From: Hippophae tibetana
Lineage: Eukaryota > Streptophyta > Magnoliopsida > Rosales > Elaeagnaceae
Direction: 5' to 3'
NCBI GenBank assembly: GCA_037013495.1
Contig: CM072810.1
Location: forward strand, 71,470,449 to 71,534,448
DNA: 64,000 nucleotides
In this document: positions 50,996-64,000 of the stretch, in pieces
Numbering within the stretch: the first letter of the stretch is position 1
Layout of the letters: each line of letters begins with the position of its first letter
The notes under the pieces: generated by a model
The model's input: the letters and a program-made list of their open reading frames with translations, nothing else
What the model was told of the DNA's origin: nothing
The model's database searches: none
Position numbers and translations under genes: made by a program

Positions 50996-51341
50996 TGATG
51001 AGTGCTCAAAAAGCACTAAAATAACCATGATTTTATGCACATTAATTGATTAAAAATACATATATTTATATGTTTTATCATATATTTATATAAATTTGTC
51101 TTTTTCGGAATCACGGGTATTTTTATTGTTTTTCAGGTATTTTGGCTTAAAAACGCAATTTAAAGACTCAAACAGGAATACTTGAAGCAATACATCACAA
51201 ATATATTAATAAATAAGTGGGAAAAGGTCAACAAATATGGAAAAATTGGACAAAATGGGTCGAAAAGGTCAAAAATGTCAAAAAGACGAAAATCGCGCCG
51301 CCGCGCCCCACCGCCCGGCACCGCCCCAAGCAGCAGCGCGC

Positions 51342-51511
51342 GGCACTGTTCATCCACGGGTACTGTTCATCAGACTCGGCACTGTTCATGAGACGCGGCA
51401 CTGTTCATCAGACTCGGCACTGTTCATCAGACGCGGCACTGTTCATCCTCGGCACTGTTCATACCCGGTACTGTACAGCCGCGGTACTGTTCATACCCGG
51501 TACTGTGCAGC
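51342..51511 (+). repeat. CTGTTCAT minisatellite in 3' LTR
   Basis: The same array as in the 5' LTR but with eight CTGTTCAT copies; one 38-bp double unit is absent. As the two LTRs are identical at integration, this is a copy-number change after insertion. Confidence 0.88.
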
Positions 51512-51523
51512 CGCCCCATGTCA

Positions 51524-51550
51524 TGCTGACGTCATCAAATGACGTCAGCA
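51524..51550. promoter_or_regulatory. Inverted pair of TGACGTCA sites, 3' LTR
   Basis: Exact copy of the inverted pair in the 5' LTR. From this LTR it could influence transcription outward into the right satellite array. Confidence 0.7.
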
Positions 51551-51616
51551 ATCAATAATACGCGTTTTTTCATTTTTTTAACATTTTTTTCTCTACTTTT
51601 TCTCTCCATCCTCACC

Positions 51617-51624
51617 TATAAATA
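51617..51624 (+). promoter_or_regulatory. TATA box of 3' LTR (TATAAATA)
   Basis: Identical to the 5' LTR TATA box. It could drive read-out transcription into the satellite to the right. Confidence 0.65.
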
Positions 51625-53031
51625 CCCCCCTTCCCTTCACTTCAAATCACACCTTAAAACCACACTTCTCTCTTCTTTCTTTCTCTCATTTCTTAGTTTT
51701 TTTGAGTTTTCCTTAGTTTCTTTCTTAGTTTCTAAGTTTTTCTTAGTTTCCTTCTTAGTTTTTAGTTCAATTCTCTTAGTTTTAGTGTTCTTCTCTTTTT
51801 GAGAGGAACTTGTAATGTTTTTGTAATAATTTAGTTTTTGATTCAATATATGGAAGTGCAAATTCCGCTCGGAGGTTTTCTAGCAACGGGAATAGCGTCG
51901 AAGTTCTGTAAGGATTTTATTTTCTTTACAGTTATTTTTATGCTTTATTCTTACATGTTATATTCAACTTGTCTGTGGTTAAATTTAACTATGCTAGCTG
52001 TTTAGTAAAAATGATGTAATAACGACGTTGTTATGCTTGCGAAATATTAAATAGGTAAAAATCTTTAAAATGAATTGATTTTGTTTTTATTCAAGATTTT
52101 ATATTAAGAATGTTAGAGAGAAATATATTATTTTTCATTACAAACTTAAACCCGAAAATTAGATTTTAAGGTTTAGTTATCCGGTCTAATTTAGAGTAGT
52201 GCTCTTTTATTTGTTGGTACAATCGCCCGGTAGTTAGAGTGAAACTCTATTTCAAAAGTTTTTATAAGAATTATTATGTGAAAATGTATTGACAACATGT
52301 TTTCAATAGTGGTTTTAAAACTTGAAAGTTAGTACTCGGATAATTAAATTCTTAAGTTTAATTTGGACACCTTGAATAATGTTTAAATTGTCTAACCCCA
52401 CCAAAGGTGGCATTTAAATGGTTCATTTTCAATCTCTTAGAAAAAGGAATTAATTTAATTAAGCATATTAGTTATCAACCCCACCCATAGGTGTTAATTG
52501 ATTTGTTTAGTTAACAAAGAATATCTAACCCCACCAAAGGTGGTATTTATATAAAAAAGAGAGAATCAATAAAATATCAATTTATATCTTTAATAACCTA
52601 GTTAATATGAGCAAGCATAATTAATTTAGTTATTATATCCATAAATACTCCGCTAATATAAATGATAAAAATTTGCATGAATATTTATTGAATCCGTATA
52701 TATGTTTATTTTTAGATAATTATTTATTGAATTTGTATCTATGTTTATTTTTATGTTATTAGATTATATTTAATTAATCTGTATATATGTTTATTTTATG
52801 TTATTAGATTAGGAACACAAAAACCAAGCTATCGTGACAGGATGTTTAGGATTTAATTTCGTTTTAAAAAGTTTGAATAATAAATTAAAAACCACATACA
52901 TTCCTTCCTTAGATCGACCTTGGGAGTATACTTATCATTTTCTTCGAAATGATTCGTGCACTTGCGAGAGTTTTATAAATATTAAAACCAAAGTATTTGC
53001 GAAGATCGGCGATGCCGGTTTTCGTTCATCA

Positions 53032-53036
53032 CTTCC
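53032..53036. repeat. Target site duplication, right (CTTCC)
   Basis: CTTCC immediately follows the terminal CA of the 3' LTR and runs into 'tccataaaaatg', the normal continuation of the satellite monomer. It matches the left copy exactly, as expected for a 5-bp Ty3/gypsy target duplication. Confidence 0.95.
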
Positions 53037-56000
53037 TCCATAAAAATGTTGTTGTTTTCTTATATAAGAAACAAAACCCTACCCGTAATGCAACCTTAGT
53101 GGGGATATTTAGTTGTGACATGTGCTTAATCAATCCGTACATAATAAAAGCATAAAAATACGTATGATAAATAAGACAAATTAAATTCCACAATTCAGTA
53201 GAAACAAAATCGCTAAACATAAGAGGCTCATAATTAAATAAAACAGAACTAATTGCTTCCCAATTAATCTTTCCATTTGATATTCCAAATCTATCCCTTG
53301 TGAAGGATCATGAGAATCTTTGTATGATCTATAGAATATTTGTTAGATATTGAGAACTTTACAATTTTTTTAAATACGCTCTTGGTTAGCAACTCAATCG
53401 CCCTTATGGTGGCATTGAAAAAAAAAAAGTAAAAAAAAAGGGAATATGTGGGACGAAAAATTTAAACTCTCGGTAGGTGATGTAAACGGTGTAATTTGGT
53501 TTCAAAAAAATATATTCTTAGGAATCCATGCTCTGATTATAAGAATCTTTAAATGCTTCGATTTTATATATTATATCAAAAGTTACGTCACCCGAGTCAA
53601 AGGTAATGGCCATGTAAAATTGGAATTGTGATTTAACAAATGTTCTTTTTTTAATACTGTAAACAGTAGAACCCATCTTCATTTTCCCTACAATTTGTTT
53701 TATGAAGAACAAAGATTGATTGAGCGTAGAAATAAAGATTAAGACTAAGAGACGAAGATTTAAAAAAGAACTACTAAATTAAATCCACGCACGAAATCAA
53801 CATCAATAAGTCCATAAAACACCGACCTTTTGACGCCAAAAAACAATGATCACTCCCTTTGATGTGTCGAATACAATCATTCCATCAAGAACACTTGGAA
53901 GAAAAGTACAAATCTTGGTAAAAAAATATTTTCATTAATTATACTAGTTCTTCCTCCATAAAAATGTTGTTGTTTTCTTATATAAGAAACAAAACCCTAC
54001 CCGTAATGCAACCTTAGTGGGGATATTTAGTTGTGACATGTGCTTAATCAATCCGTACATAATAAAAGCATAAAAATACGTATGATAAATAAGACAAATT
54101 AAATTCCACAATTCAGTAGAAACAAAATCGCTAAACATAAGAGGCTCATAATTAAATAAAACAGAACTAATTGCTTCCCAATTAATCTTTCCATTTGATA
54201 TTCCAAATCTATCCCTTGTGAAGGATCATGAGAATCTTTGTATGATCTAGAGAATATTTGTTAGATATTGAGAACTTTAGAATTTTTTTAAACACACTCT
54301 TGGTTAGCAACTCAATCGCCCTTATGGTGGCATTGCAAAAAAACAAAAGTAAAAAAAAAGGGAATATGTGCGACGAAAATTTTAAACTCTCGGTAGGTGA
54401 TGTAAACGGTGTAATTTGGTTTCAAAAAAATATATTCTTAGGAATCCATGCTCTGATTATAAGAATCTTTAAATGCTTCGATTTTATATATTATATCAAA
54501 AGTTCCGTCACCCGAGTCAAAGGTAATGGCCATGTAAAATTGGAATTGTGATTTAACAAATGTTCTTTTTTTAATACTGTAAACAGTAGAACCCATCTTC
54601 ATTTTCCCTACAATTTGTTTTATGAAGAACAAAGATTGATTGAGCGTAGAAATAAAGATTAAGACTAAGAGACGAAGATTTAAAAAAGAACTACTAAATT
54701 AAATCCACGCACGAAATCAACATCAATAAGTCCATAAAACACCGACCTTTTGACGCCAAAAAACAATGATCACTCCCTTTGATGTGTCGAATACAATCAT
54801 TCCATCAAGAACACTTGGAAGAAAAGTACAAATCTTGGTAAAAAAATATTTTCATTAATTATACTAGTTCTTCCTCCATAAAAATGTTGTTGTTTTCTTA
54901 TATAAGAAACAAAACCCTACCCGTAATGCAACCTTAGTGGGGATATTTAGTTGTGACATGTGCTTAATCAATCCGTACATAATAAAAGCATAAAAATACG
55001 TATGATAAATAAGACAAATTAAATTCCACAATTCAGTAGAAACAAAATCGCTAAACATAAGAGGCTCATAATTAAATAAAACAGAACTAATTGCTTCCCA
55101 ATTAATCTTTCCATTTGATATTCCAAATCTATCCCTTGTGAAGGATCATGAGAATCTTTGTATGATCTAGAGAATATTTGTTAGATATTGAGAACTTTAG
55201 AATTTTTTTAAACACACTCTTGGTTAGCAACTCAATCGCCCTTATGGTGGCATTGCAAAAAAACAAAAGTAAAAAAAAAGGGAATATGTGCGACGAAAAT
55301 TTTAAACTCTCGGTAGGTGATGTAAACGGTGTAATTTGGTTTCAAAAAAATATATTCTTAGGAATCCATGCTCTGATTATAAGAATCTTTAAATGCTTCG
55401 ATTTTATATATTATATCAAAAGTTCCGTCACCCGAGTCAAAGGTAATGGCCATGTAAAATTGGAATTGTGATTTAACAAATGTTCTTTTTTTAATACTGT
55501 AAACAGTAGAACCCATCTTCATTTTCCCTACAATTTTTTTTATGAAGAACAAAGATTGATTGAGCGTAGAAATAAAGATTAAGACTAAGAGACGAAGATT
55601 TAAAAAAGAACTACTAAATTAAATCCACACACGAAATCAACATCAATAAGTCCCTAAAACACCGACCTTTTGACGCCAAAAAACAATGATCACTCCCTTT
55701 GATGTGTCGAATACAATCATTCCATCAAGAACACTTGGAAGAAAAGTACAAATCTTGGTAAAAAAATATTTTCATTAATTATACTAGTTCTTCCTCCATA
55801 AAAATGTTGTTGTTTTCTTATATAAGAAACAAAACCCTACCCGTAATACAACCTTAGTGGGGATATTTAGTTGTGACATGTGCTTAATGAATCCGTACAT
55901 AATAAAAGCATAAAAATACGTATGATAAATAAGACAAATTAAATTCCACATTTTAGTAGAAACAAAATCGTTAAACATAAGAGGCTCTTAATTAAATAAA

Positions 56001-59000
56001 ACAGAACTAATTGCTTCCCAATTAATCTTTCCATTTGATATTCCAAATCTATCCCTTGTGAAGGATCATGAGAATCTTTGTATGATCTAGAGAATATTTG
56101 TTAGATATTTAGAACTTTACAATTTTTTTAAATACGCTCTTGGTTAGCAACTCAATCGCCCTTATGGTGGCATTGAAAAAAAACAAAAGTAAAAAAAAAG
56201 GGAATATGTGGGACGAAAAATTTAAACTCTCGGTCGGTGATGTAAACGGTGTAATTTGGTTTCAAAAAAATATATTCTTAGGAATCCATGCTCTGATTAT
56301 AAGAATCTTTACATGCTTTGATTTTAAATATTATATTAAAAGTTCCGTCACCCGAGTCAAAGGTAATGGCTGTGTAAAATTGGAAATGTGATTTAACAAA
56401 TGTTCTTTTTTTTAATACTGTAAACAGTAGAACCCATCTTCTTTTTCCCTACAATTTTTTTATGAAGAACAAAGATTGATTGAGCGTAGAAATAAAGATT
56501 AAGACTAAGAGACGAAGATTTAAAAAAGAACTACTAAATTAAATCCACACACGAAATCAACATCAATAAATCCCTAAAACACCGACCTTTTGACGCCAAA
56601 AAACAATGATCACTCCCTTTGATGTGTCGAATACAATCATTCCATCAAGAACACTTGGAAGAAAAGTACAAATCTTGGTAAAAAAATATTTTCATTAATT
56701 ATACTAGTTCTTCCCTCCATAAAAATGTTGTCGTTTTCTTATATAAGAAACAAAACCCTACCCGTAATGCAACCTTAGTGGGGATATTTAGTTGTGACAT
56801 GTGCTTAATCAAACCGTACATAATAAAAGCATAAAAATACGTATGATAAATAAGACAAATTAAATTCCACAATTCTGTAGAAACAAAATCGCTAAACATA
56901 AGAGGCTCATAATTAAATAAAACAGAACTAATTGCTTCCCAATTAATCTTTCCATTTGATATTCCAAATCTATCCCTTGTGAAGGATCATGAGAATCTTT
57001 GTATGATCTATAGAATATTTGTTAGATATTGAGAACTTTACAATTTTTTTAAATACGCTCTTGGTTAGCAACTCAATCGCCCTTATGGTGGCATTGAAAA
57101 AAAAACAAAAGTAAAAAAAAAGGGAATATGTGGGAAGAAAAATTTAAACTCTCGGTAGGTGATGTAAACGGTGTAATTTGGTTTCAAAAAAATATATTCT
57201 TAGGAATCCATGCTCTGATTATAAGAATCTTTACATGCTTTGATTTTATATATTATATTAAAAGGTCCGTCACCCGAGTCAAATGTAATGGCCGTGTAAA
57301 ATTGGAAGTTTGATTTAACAAATGTTCTTTTTTTAATACTGTAAACAGTAGAACCCATCTTCTTTTTCCCTACAATTTGTTTTATGAAGAACAATGATTG
57401 ATTGAGCGTAGAAATAAAGATTAAGACAAAGAGACGAAGATTTAAAAAAGAGCTACTAAATTAAATCCACACACGAAATCAACATCAATAAGTCCCTAAA
57501 ACACTGACCTTTTGACGCCAAAAAACAATGAACACTCCCTTTGATGTGTCGAATACAATCATTCCATCAAGAACACTTGGAAGAAAAGTACAAAGCTTGG
57601 TAAAAAATATTTTCATTAATTATAAGTTCTTCCTCCATAAAAATGTTGTTGTTTTCTTATATAAGAAACAAAACCCTACCTGTAATGCAACCTTAGTGGG
57701 GATATTTAGTTGTGACATGTGCTTAATCAATCCGTAAATAATAAAAGCATAAAAATACGTATGATCAATAAGACAAATTAAATTCCACAATTCAGTAGAA
57801 ACAAAATCGCTAAACATAAGAGGCTCATAATTAAATAAAACAGAACTAATTGCTTCCTCAATTAATCTTTCCATTTGATATTCCAAATCTATCCCTTGTG
57901 AAGGATCATGAGAATCTTTGTATGATCTATGGAATATTTGTTAGATATTGAGAAATTTAGAATTTTTTAAACACACTCTTGGTTAGCAACTGAACCGCCC
58001 TTATGGTGGCATTGAAAAAAAAAAAGTAAAAAAAAAGGGAATATGTGCGACGAAAATTATAAACTCTCGGTAGGTGATGTAAACGGTGTAATTTGGTTTC
58101 AAAAAAAAATATTCTTAGGAATCCATGCTCTGATTATAAGAATCTTTACATGCTTCGATTTTATATATTATATTAAAAGTTCCGTCACCCGAGTCAAAGG
58201 TAATGGCCGTGTAAAATTGGAAGTGTGATTTAACAAATGTTCTTTTTTTAATACTGTAAACAGTAGAACCCATCTTCTTTTTCCCTACAATTTTTTTTAT
58301 GAAGAACAAAGATTGATTGAGCATAGAAATAAAGATTAAGACTAAGAGACGAAGATTTAAAAAAGAACTACTAAATTAAATCCACACACGAAATCAACAT
58401 CAATAAGTCTCTAAAACACCGACCTTTTGACGCCAAAAAACAATGAACACTCTCTTGGATGTGTCGAATACAATCATTCCATCAAGAACACTTGGAAGAA
58501 AAGTACAAAGCTTGGTAAAAAATATTTTCATTAATTATAAGTTCTTCCTCCATAAAAATGTTGTTGTTTTCTTATATAAGAAACAAAACCCTACCCGTAA
58601 TGCATCCTTAGTGGTGATATTTAGTTGTGACATGTGCTTAATCAATCCGTAAATAATAAAAGCATAAAAATACGTATGATAAATAAGACAAATTAAATTC
58701 CACAATTCAGTAGAAACAAAATCGCTAAACATAAGAGGTTCATAATTAAATAAAACAGAACTAATTGCTTCCCTAATTAATCTTTCCATTTGATATTCCA
58801 AATCTATCACTTGTGAAGGATAATGAGAATCTTTGTATGATCTATAGAATATTTGTTAGATATTGAGAACTTTAGAATTTTTTTAAACTAACTCTTGGTT
58901 AGCAACTGAATCGCCTTTATGGTGGCATTGAAGAAAAACAAAAGTAAAAAAAAAGGGAATATGTGCGACGAAAATTTTAAACTCTCGGTAGGTGATGTAA

Positions 59001-59873
59001 ACAGTGTAATTTGGTTTCAAAAAAATATATTCTTAGGAATCCATGCTCTGATTATAAAAATCTTTACATGCTTCGATTTTATATATTACATTAAAAGTTC
59101 CGACACCCGAGTCAAAGGTAATGGCCGTGTAAAATTGGAATTGTGATTTAACAAATGTTCTTTTTTTAATACTGTAAACAGTAGAACCCATCTTCTTTTC
59201 CCCTACAATTTGTTTTATGAAGAACAAAGATTGATTGAGCGTAGAAATAAAGATTAAGAGTAAGAGATGAAGATTTAAAAAAGAACTACGAAATTAAATC
59301 AACACCCGAAATCAACATCAATAAGTCCCTAAAACACCGACCTTTTGACGAAAAAAAACAATGAACACTCCCTTTGATGTGTCGAATACAATCATTCCAT
59401 CAAGAACACTTGGAAGAAAAGTACAAATCTTGGTAAAAAATATTTTCATTAATTATAAGTTCTTCCTCCATAAAAATGTTGTTGTTTTCTTATATAAGAA
59501 ACAAAACCCTACCCGTAATGTAACCTTACTGGGGATATTTAGTTGTGACATGTGCTTAATCAATCCGTAAATAATAAAAGCATAAAAATACGTATGATAA
59601 ATAAGACAAATTAAATTCCACAATTCAGTAGAAACAAAATCGCTAAACATAAGAGGCTCATAATTAAATAAAACAGAACTAATTGCTTCCCCAATTAATC
59701 TTTCCATTTGATATTCCAAATCTATCCCTTGTGAAGGATCATGAGAACCTTTGTATGATCTATAGAATATTTGTTAGATATTGAGAACTTTAGAATTTTT
59801 TTAAACACACTCTTGGTTAGCAACTCAATCGCCCTTATGGTGGCATTGAAAAAAAACAAAAGTAAAAGGGAAT

Positions 59874-62627
59874 ATGTGCGACGAAAATTTTAAACTCTCG
59901 GTAGGTGATGTAAACAGTGTAATTTGGTTACAAAAAAATATATTCTTAGGAATCCATGCTCTGATTATAAGAATCTTTACATGCTTTGATTTTATATATT
60001 ATATTAAAAGTTCCGCCACACGAGTCAAAGGTAATGGCTGTGTAAAATTGGAATTGTGATTTAACAAATGTTCTTTTTTTAATACTGTAAACAGTAGAAC
60101 CCATCTTCTTTTTCCCTACAATTTCTTTTATGAAGAACAAAGATTGATTGAGCGTAGAAATAAAGATTAAGACTAAGAGACGAAGATTTAAAAAAGAACT
60201 ACTAAATTAAATCCACACACGAAATCAACATCAATAAGTCCCTCAAACACATACCTTTTGACGCCAAAAAACAATGATCACTCCCTTTGATGTGTCGAAT
60301 ACAATCATTCCATCAAGAACACTTGGAAGAAAAGTACAAATCTTGGTAAAAAAATATTTTCATTAATTATACTAGTTCTTCCTCCATAAAAATGTTGTTG
60401 TTTTCTTATATAAGAAACAAAACCCTACCCGTAATGCAACCTTAGTGGAGATATTTAGATGTGACATGTGCTTAATCAATCCGTAAATAATAAAAGCATA
60501 AAAATACGTATGATAAATAAGACAAATTAAATTCCACAATTCAGTAGAAACAAAATCGCTAAACATAAGAGGCTCATAATTAAATAAAACAGAATTAATT
60601 GCTTCCCCAATTAATCTTTCCATTTGATATTCCAAATCTATCCCTTGTGAAGGATCATGAGAACCTTTGTATGATCTATAGAATATTTGTTAGATATTGA
60701 GAACTTTAGAATTTTTTTAAACACACTCTTGGTTAGCAACTCAATCGCCCTTATGGTGGCATTGAAAAAAAACAAAAGTAAAAGGGAATATGTGCGACGA
60801 AAATTTTAAACTCTCGGTAGGTGATGTAAACAGTGTAATTTGGTTACAAAAAAATATATTCTTAGGAATCCATGCTCTGATTATAAGAATCTTTACATGC
60901 TTTGATTTTATATATTATATTAAAAGTTCCGCCACACGAGTCAAAGGTAATGGCTGTGTAAAATTGGAATTGTGATTTAACAAATGTTCTTTTTTTAATA
61001 CTGTAAACAGTAGAACCCATCTTCTTTTTCCCTACAATTTTTTTTATGAAGAACAAAGATTGATTGAGCGTAGAAATAAAGATTAAGACTAAGAGACGAA
61101 GATTTAAAAAAGAACTACTAAATTAAATCCACACACGAAATCAACATCAATAAGTCCCTCAAACACATACCTTTTGACGCCAAAAAACAATGATCACTCC
61201 CTTTGATGTGTCGAATACAATCATTCCATCAAGAACACTTGGAAGAAAAGTACAAATCTTGGTAAAAAAATATTTTCATTAATTATACTAGTTCTTCCTC
61301 CATAAAAATGTTGTTGTTTTCTTATATAAGAAACAAAACCCTACCCGTAATGCAACCTTAGTGGAGATATTTAGATGTGACATGTGCTTAATCAATCCGT
61401 AAATAATAAAAGCATAAAAATACGTATGATAAATAAGACAAATTAAATTCCACAATTCAGTAGAAACAAAATCGCTAAACATAAGAGGCTCATAATTAAA
61501 TAAAACAGAACTAATTGCTTCCCCAATTAATCTTTCCATTTGATATTCCAAATCTATCCCTTGTGAAGGATCATGAGAATCTTTGTATAATCTATGGAAT
61601 ATTTGTTAGATATTGAGAACTTTAGAATTTTTTTAAACACACTCTTGGTTAGCAACTCAATCGCCCTTATGGTGGCATTGAAAAAAAACAAAAGTAAAAG
61701 GGAATATGTGCGACGAAAATTTTAAACTCTCGGTAGGTGATGTAAACAGTGTAATTTGGTTACAAAAAAATATATTCTTAGGAATCCATGCTCTGATTAT
61801 AAGAATCTTTACATGCTTTGATTTTATATATTATATTAAAAGTTCCGCCACACGAGTCAAAGGTAATGGCTGTGTAAAATTGGAATTGTGATTTAACAAA
61901 TGTTCTTTTTTTAATACTGTAAACAGTAGAACCCATCTTCTTTTTCCCTACAATTTTTTTTATGAAGAACAAAGATTGATTGAGCGTAGAAATAAAGATT
62001 AAGACTAAGAGACGAAGATTTAAAAAAGAACTACTAAATTAAATCCACACACGAAATCAACATCAATAAGTCCCTCAAACACATACCTTTTGACGCCAAA
62101 AAACAATGATCACTCCCTTTGATGTGTCGAATACAATCATTCCATCAAGAACACTTGGAAGAAAAGTACAAATCTTGGTAAAAAAATATTTTCATTAATT
62201 ATACTAGTTCTTCCTCCATAAAAATGTTGTTGTTTTCTTATATAAGAAACAAAACCCTACCCGTAATGCAACCTTAGTGGAGATATTTAGATGTGACATG
62301 TGCTTAATCAATCCGTAAATAATAAAAGCATAAAAATACGTATGATAAATAAGACAAATTAAATTCCACAATTCAGTAGAAACAAAATCGCTAAACATAA
62401 GAGGCTCATAATTAAATAAAACAGAACTAATTGCTTCCCCAATTAATCTTTCCATTTGATATTCCAAATCTATCCCTTGTGAAGGATCATGAGAATCTTT
62501 GTATAATCTATGGAATATTTGTTAGATATTGAGAACTTCAGAATTTTTTTAAACACACTCTTGGTTAGCAACTCAATCGCCCTAATGGTGGCATTGAAAA
62601 AAAACAAAAGTAAAAAAAAAAGGGAAT
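59874..62627. repeat. Locally homogenised monomer triplet in right array
   Basis: Units anchored at 59874, 60790 and 61706 (916-bp spacing) share a private set of variants: a shortened A tract 'aaaagtaaaagggaa' before the anchor, 'gtaaacagtgtaatttggtta', 'ccgccacacgagtc', 'ccctcaaacacatacc' and 'gtggagatatttagatgtg'. No other unit in the window has this set, so the three copies come from very recent tandem amplification of one unit. Confidence 0.85.
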
Positions 62628-64000
62628 ATGTGGGACGAAAAATTTAAACTCTCGGTAGGTGATGTAAACGGTGTAATTTGGTTTCAAAAAAATATATTCT
62701 TAGGAATCCATGCTCTGATTATAAGAATCTTTACATGCTTTGATTTTATATATTATATTAAAAGTTCCGTCAGCCGAGTCAAAGGTAATGGCCGTGTAAA
62801 ATTGGAATTGTGATTTAACAAATGTTCTTTTTTTAATACTGTAAACAGTAGAACCCATCTTCTTTTTCCCTACAATTTGTTTTATGAAGAACAAAGATTG
62901 ATTGAGCGTAGAAATAAAGATTAAGACTAAGAGACGAAGATTTAAAAAAGAACTACTAAATTAAATCCACACACGAAATCAACATCAATAAGTCCCTAAA
63001 ACACCGACCTTTTGACGCCAAAAAACAATGATCACTCCCTTTGATGTGTCGAATACAATCATTCCATCAAGAACACTTCGAAGAAAATTACAAATCTTGG
63101 TAAAAAAATATTTTCATTAATTATACTAGTTCTTCTTCCATAAAAATGTTGTTGTTTTCTTATATAAGAAACAAAACCCTACCCGTAATGCAACATTAGT
63201 GGGGATATTTAGTTGTGACATGTGCTTAATCAATCCGTACATATCAAAAGCATAAAAATACGTATTATAAATAAGACAAATTAAATTCCACAATTCAGTA
63301 GAAACAAAATCGCTAAACATAAGAGGCTCATAATTAAATAAAACAGAACTAATTGCTTCCCTAATTAATCTTTCCATTTGATATTCCAAATCTATCCCTT
63401 GTGAAGGATCATGAGAATCTTTGTATGATCTATGGAATATTTGTTAGATATTGAGAACTTTAGAATTTGTTTAAACACACTCTTGGTTAGCAACTCAATC
63501 GCCCTTATGGTGGCATTGGAAAAAAACAAAAGTAAAAAAAAAGGGAATATGTGCGACGAAAATTTTAAACTCTCGGTAGGTGATGTAAACGGTGTAATTT
63601 GGTTTCAAAAAAATATATTCTTAGGAATCCATGCTCTGATTATAAGAATCTTAACATGCTTCGATTTTATATATTATATTAAAAGTTCCGTCACCCGAGT
63701 CAAAGGTAATGGCAGTGTAAAATTGGAATTGTGATTTAACAAATGTTCTTTTTTTAATACTGTAAATAGTAGAGCCCATCTTATTTTTCCCTACAATTTT
63801 TTTTATGAAGAACAAAGATGGATTGAGCGTAGAAATAAAGATTAAGACTAAGAGACGAAGATTTAAAAAAGAACTACTAAATTAAATCCACACACGAAAT
63901 CAACATCAATAAGTCCCTAAAACACAGACCTTTTGACGCCAAAAAACAATGATCACTCCCTTTGATGTGTCGAATACAATCATTCCATCAAGAACACTTG

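Larger units (their letters stand above)
39412..53031 (+). mobile_element. Athila-type Ty3/gypsy LTR retrotransposon, 13.6 kb, nested in satellite
   Basis: A structurally complete LTR element. In order: 5' LTR, tRNA-Asp primer binding site, structured leader, gag-like ORF 1, gag-protease ORF, RT-RNase H-integrase, a 1.9-kb non-coding 3' region, polypurine tract and 3' LTR. The RT '[17 protein letters not shown]' and FMDD blocks, the DLGAS protease motif, the tRNA-Asp primer site, the absence of a chromodomain and the GGAGGCAACCCA hairpin after pol all fit the Athila lineage as I know it. CTTCC is duplicated at both ends. The LTRs show only two substitutions, one 1-bp indel and one 38-bp repeat-copy difference by eye, so the insertion is very young. 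One TGA interrupts the gag-pol frame, so autonomy is doubtful. No envelope-like ORF is visible. Confidence 0.95.
50996..53031 (+). repeat. 3' LTR (2,036 bp)
   Basis: Near-identical to the 5' LTR with the same TG...CA ends. It directly follows the polypurine tract and is followed by the CTTCC duplication and the satellite. It has eight CTGTTCAT copies, against ten in the 5' LTR. Confidence 0.96.
53032..64000. repeat. Right satellite array, ~917-bp monomers (12 anchored copies)
   Basis: This continues the same satellite in the same orientation and phase after the retrotransposon. Anchor ATGs lie at 53446, 54366, 55286, 56206, 57128, 58043, 58961, 59874, 60790, 61706, 62628 and 63549, spaced 913-922 bp. 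The array runs off the right edge. The first monomer is the 3' part of the unit split by the insertion: 509 bp on the left plus 414 bp on the right minus the 5-bp duplication gives 918 bp. So the two arrays were one before the insertion. The copies at 54366 and 55286, and those at 59874, 60790 and 61706, are almost identical to their neighbours. Confidence 0.98.

Noticed and set aside
39412..53031. Satellite monomer derived from the inserted element's LTR
   Set aside because: By eye no shared blocks beyond AT-rich composition. The element simply landed in an existing array, as shown by the target duplication.
1..64000. Array as rDNA or 5S gene tandem repeat
   Set aside because: I see no conserved rRNA stretches or internal 5S promoter-like boxes in the monomer, and it is too AT-rich.

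Overview
This window looks like a heterochromatic, probably centromeric or pericentromeric, stretch of a flowering-plant genome, most likely a eudicot; the species cannot be named from the sequence. It is very AT-rich. I see no host gene, tRNA, rRNA or bacterial feature. Two things fill it: a long tandem satellite and one nearly complete LTR retrotransposon inserted into that satellite.

Satellite: positions 1-39,411 and 53,032-64,000 are head-to-tail copies of a monomer of about 917 bp. Using the conserved ATG of 'atgtgcgacgaaaa' as an anchor, there are 43 copies on the left and 12 on the right, about 55 in all. Spacing is mostly 916-922 bp. Two of the leftmost spacings are 897-898 bp because of a 21-bp deletion. 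Many 60-100 codon open frames recur on both strands of each monomer. I treat them as by-products of repetition, although one minus-strand frame looks like a relic exon. The array has internal higher-order structure: a 4,589-bp (5-monomer) block is present twice in tandem at about 13.1-22.3 kb, a 4-monomer offset links 27.9-29.0 kb to 31.6-32.7 kb, and triplets near 28.8-31.5 kb and 59.9-62.6 kb are almost identical.

Retrotransposon: 39,412-53,031 (13,620 bp) is an Athila-type Ty3/gypsy element. It has 2,075- and 2,036-bp LTRs that are almost identical, a CTTCC target duplication, a tRNA-Asp primer binding site and a polypurine tract. The target monomer is interrupted without loss: removing the element and one CTTCC leaves a 918-bp unit. 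Internally it carries a free-standing gag-like ORF (42,225-43,562), a second gag joined to protease (43,910-45,676), and a pol frame with RT, RNase H and integrase (45,713-49,081). The second gag and pol share one frame, split by a single TGA inside the protease region. No envelope-like gene is visible; the last 1.9 kb holds RNA hairpins, a central polypurine-like copy and the terminal polypurine tract.

The most interesting points are the doubled gag, whose first copy has lost two zinc-knuckle cysteines; a two-hairpin module repeated after gag1 and after pol; a tandem leader hairpin with compensatory base changes; and the nested higher-order organisation of an apparently large-monomer satellite.
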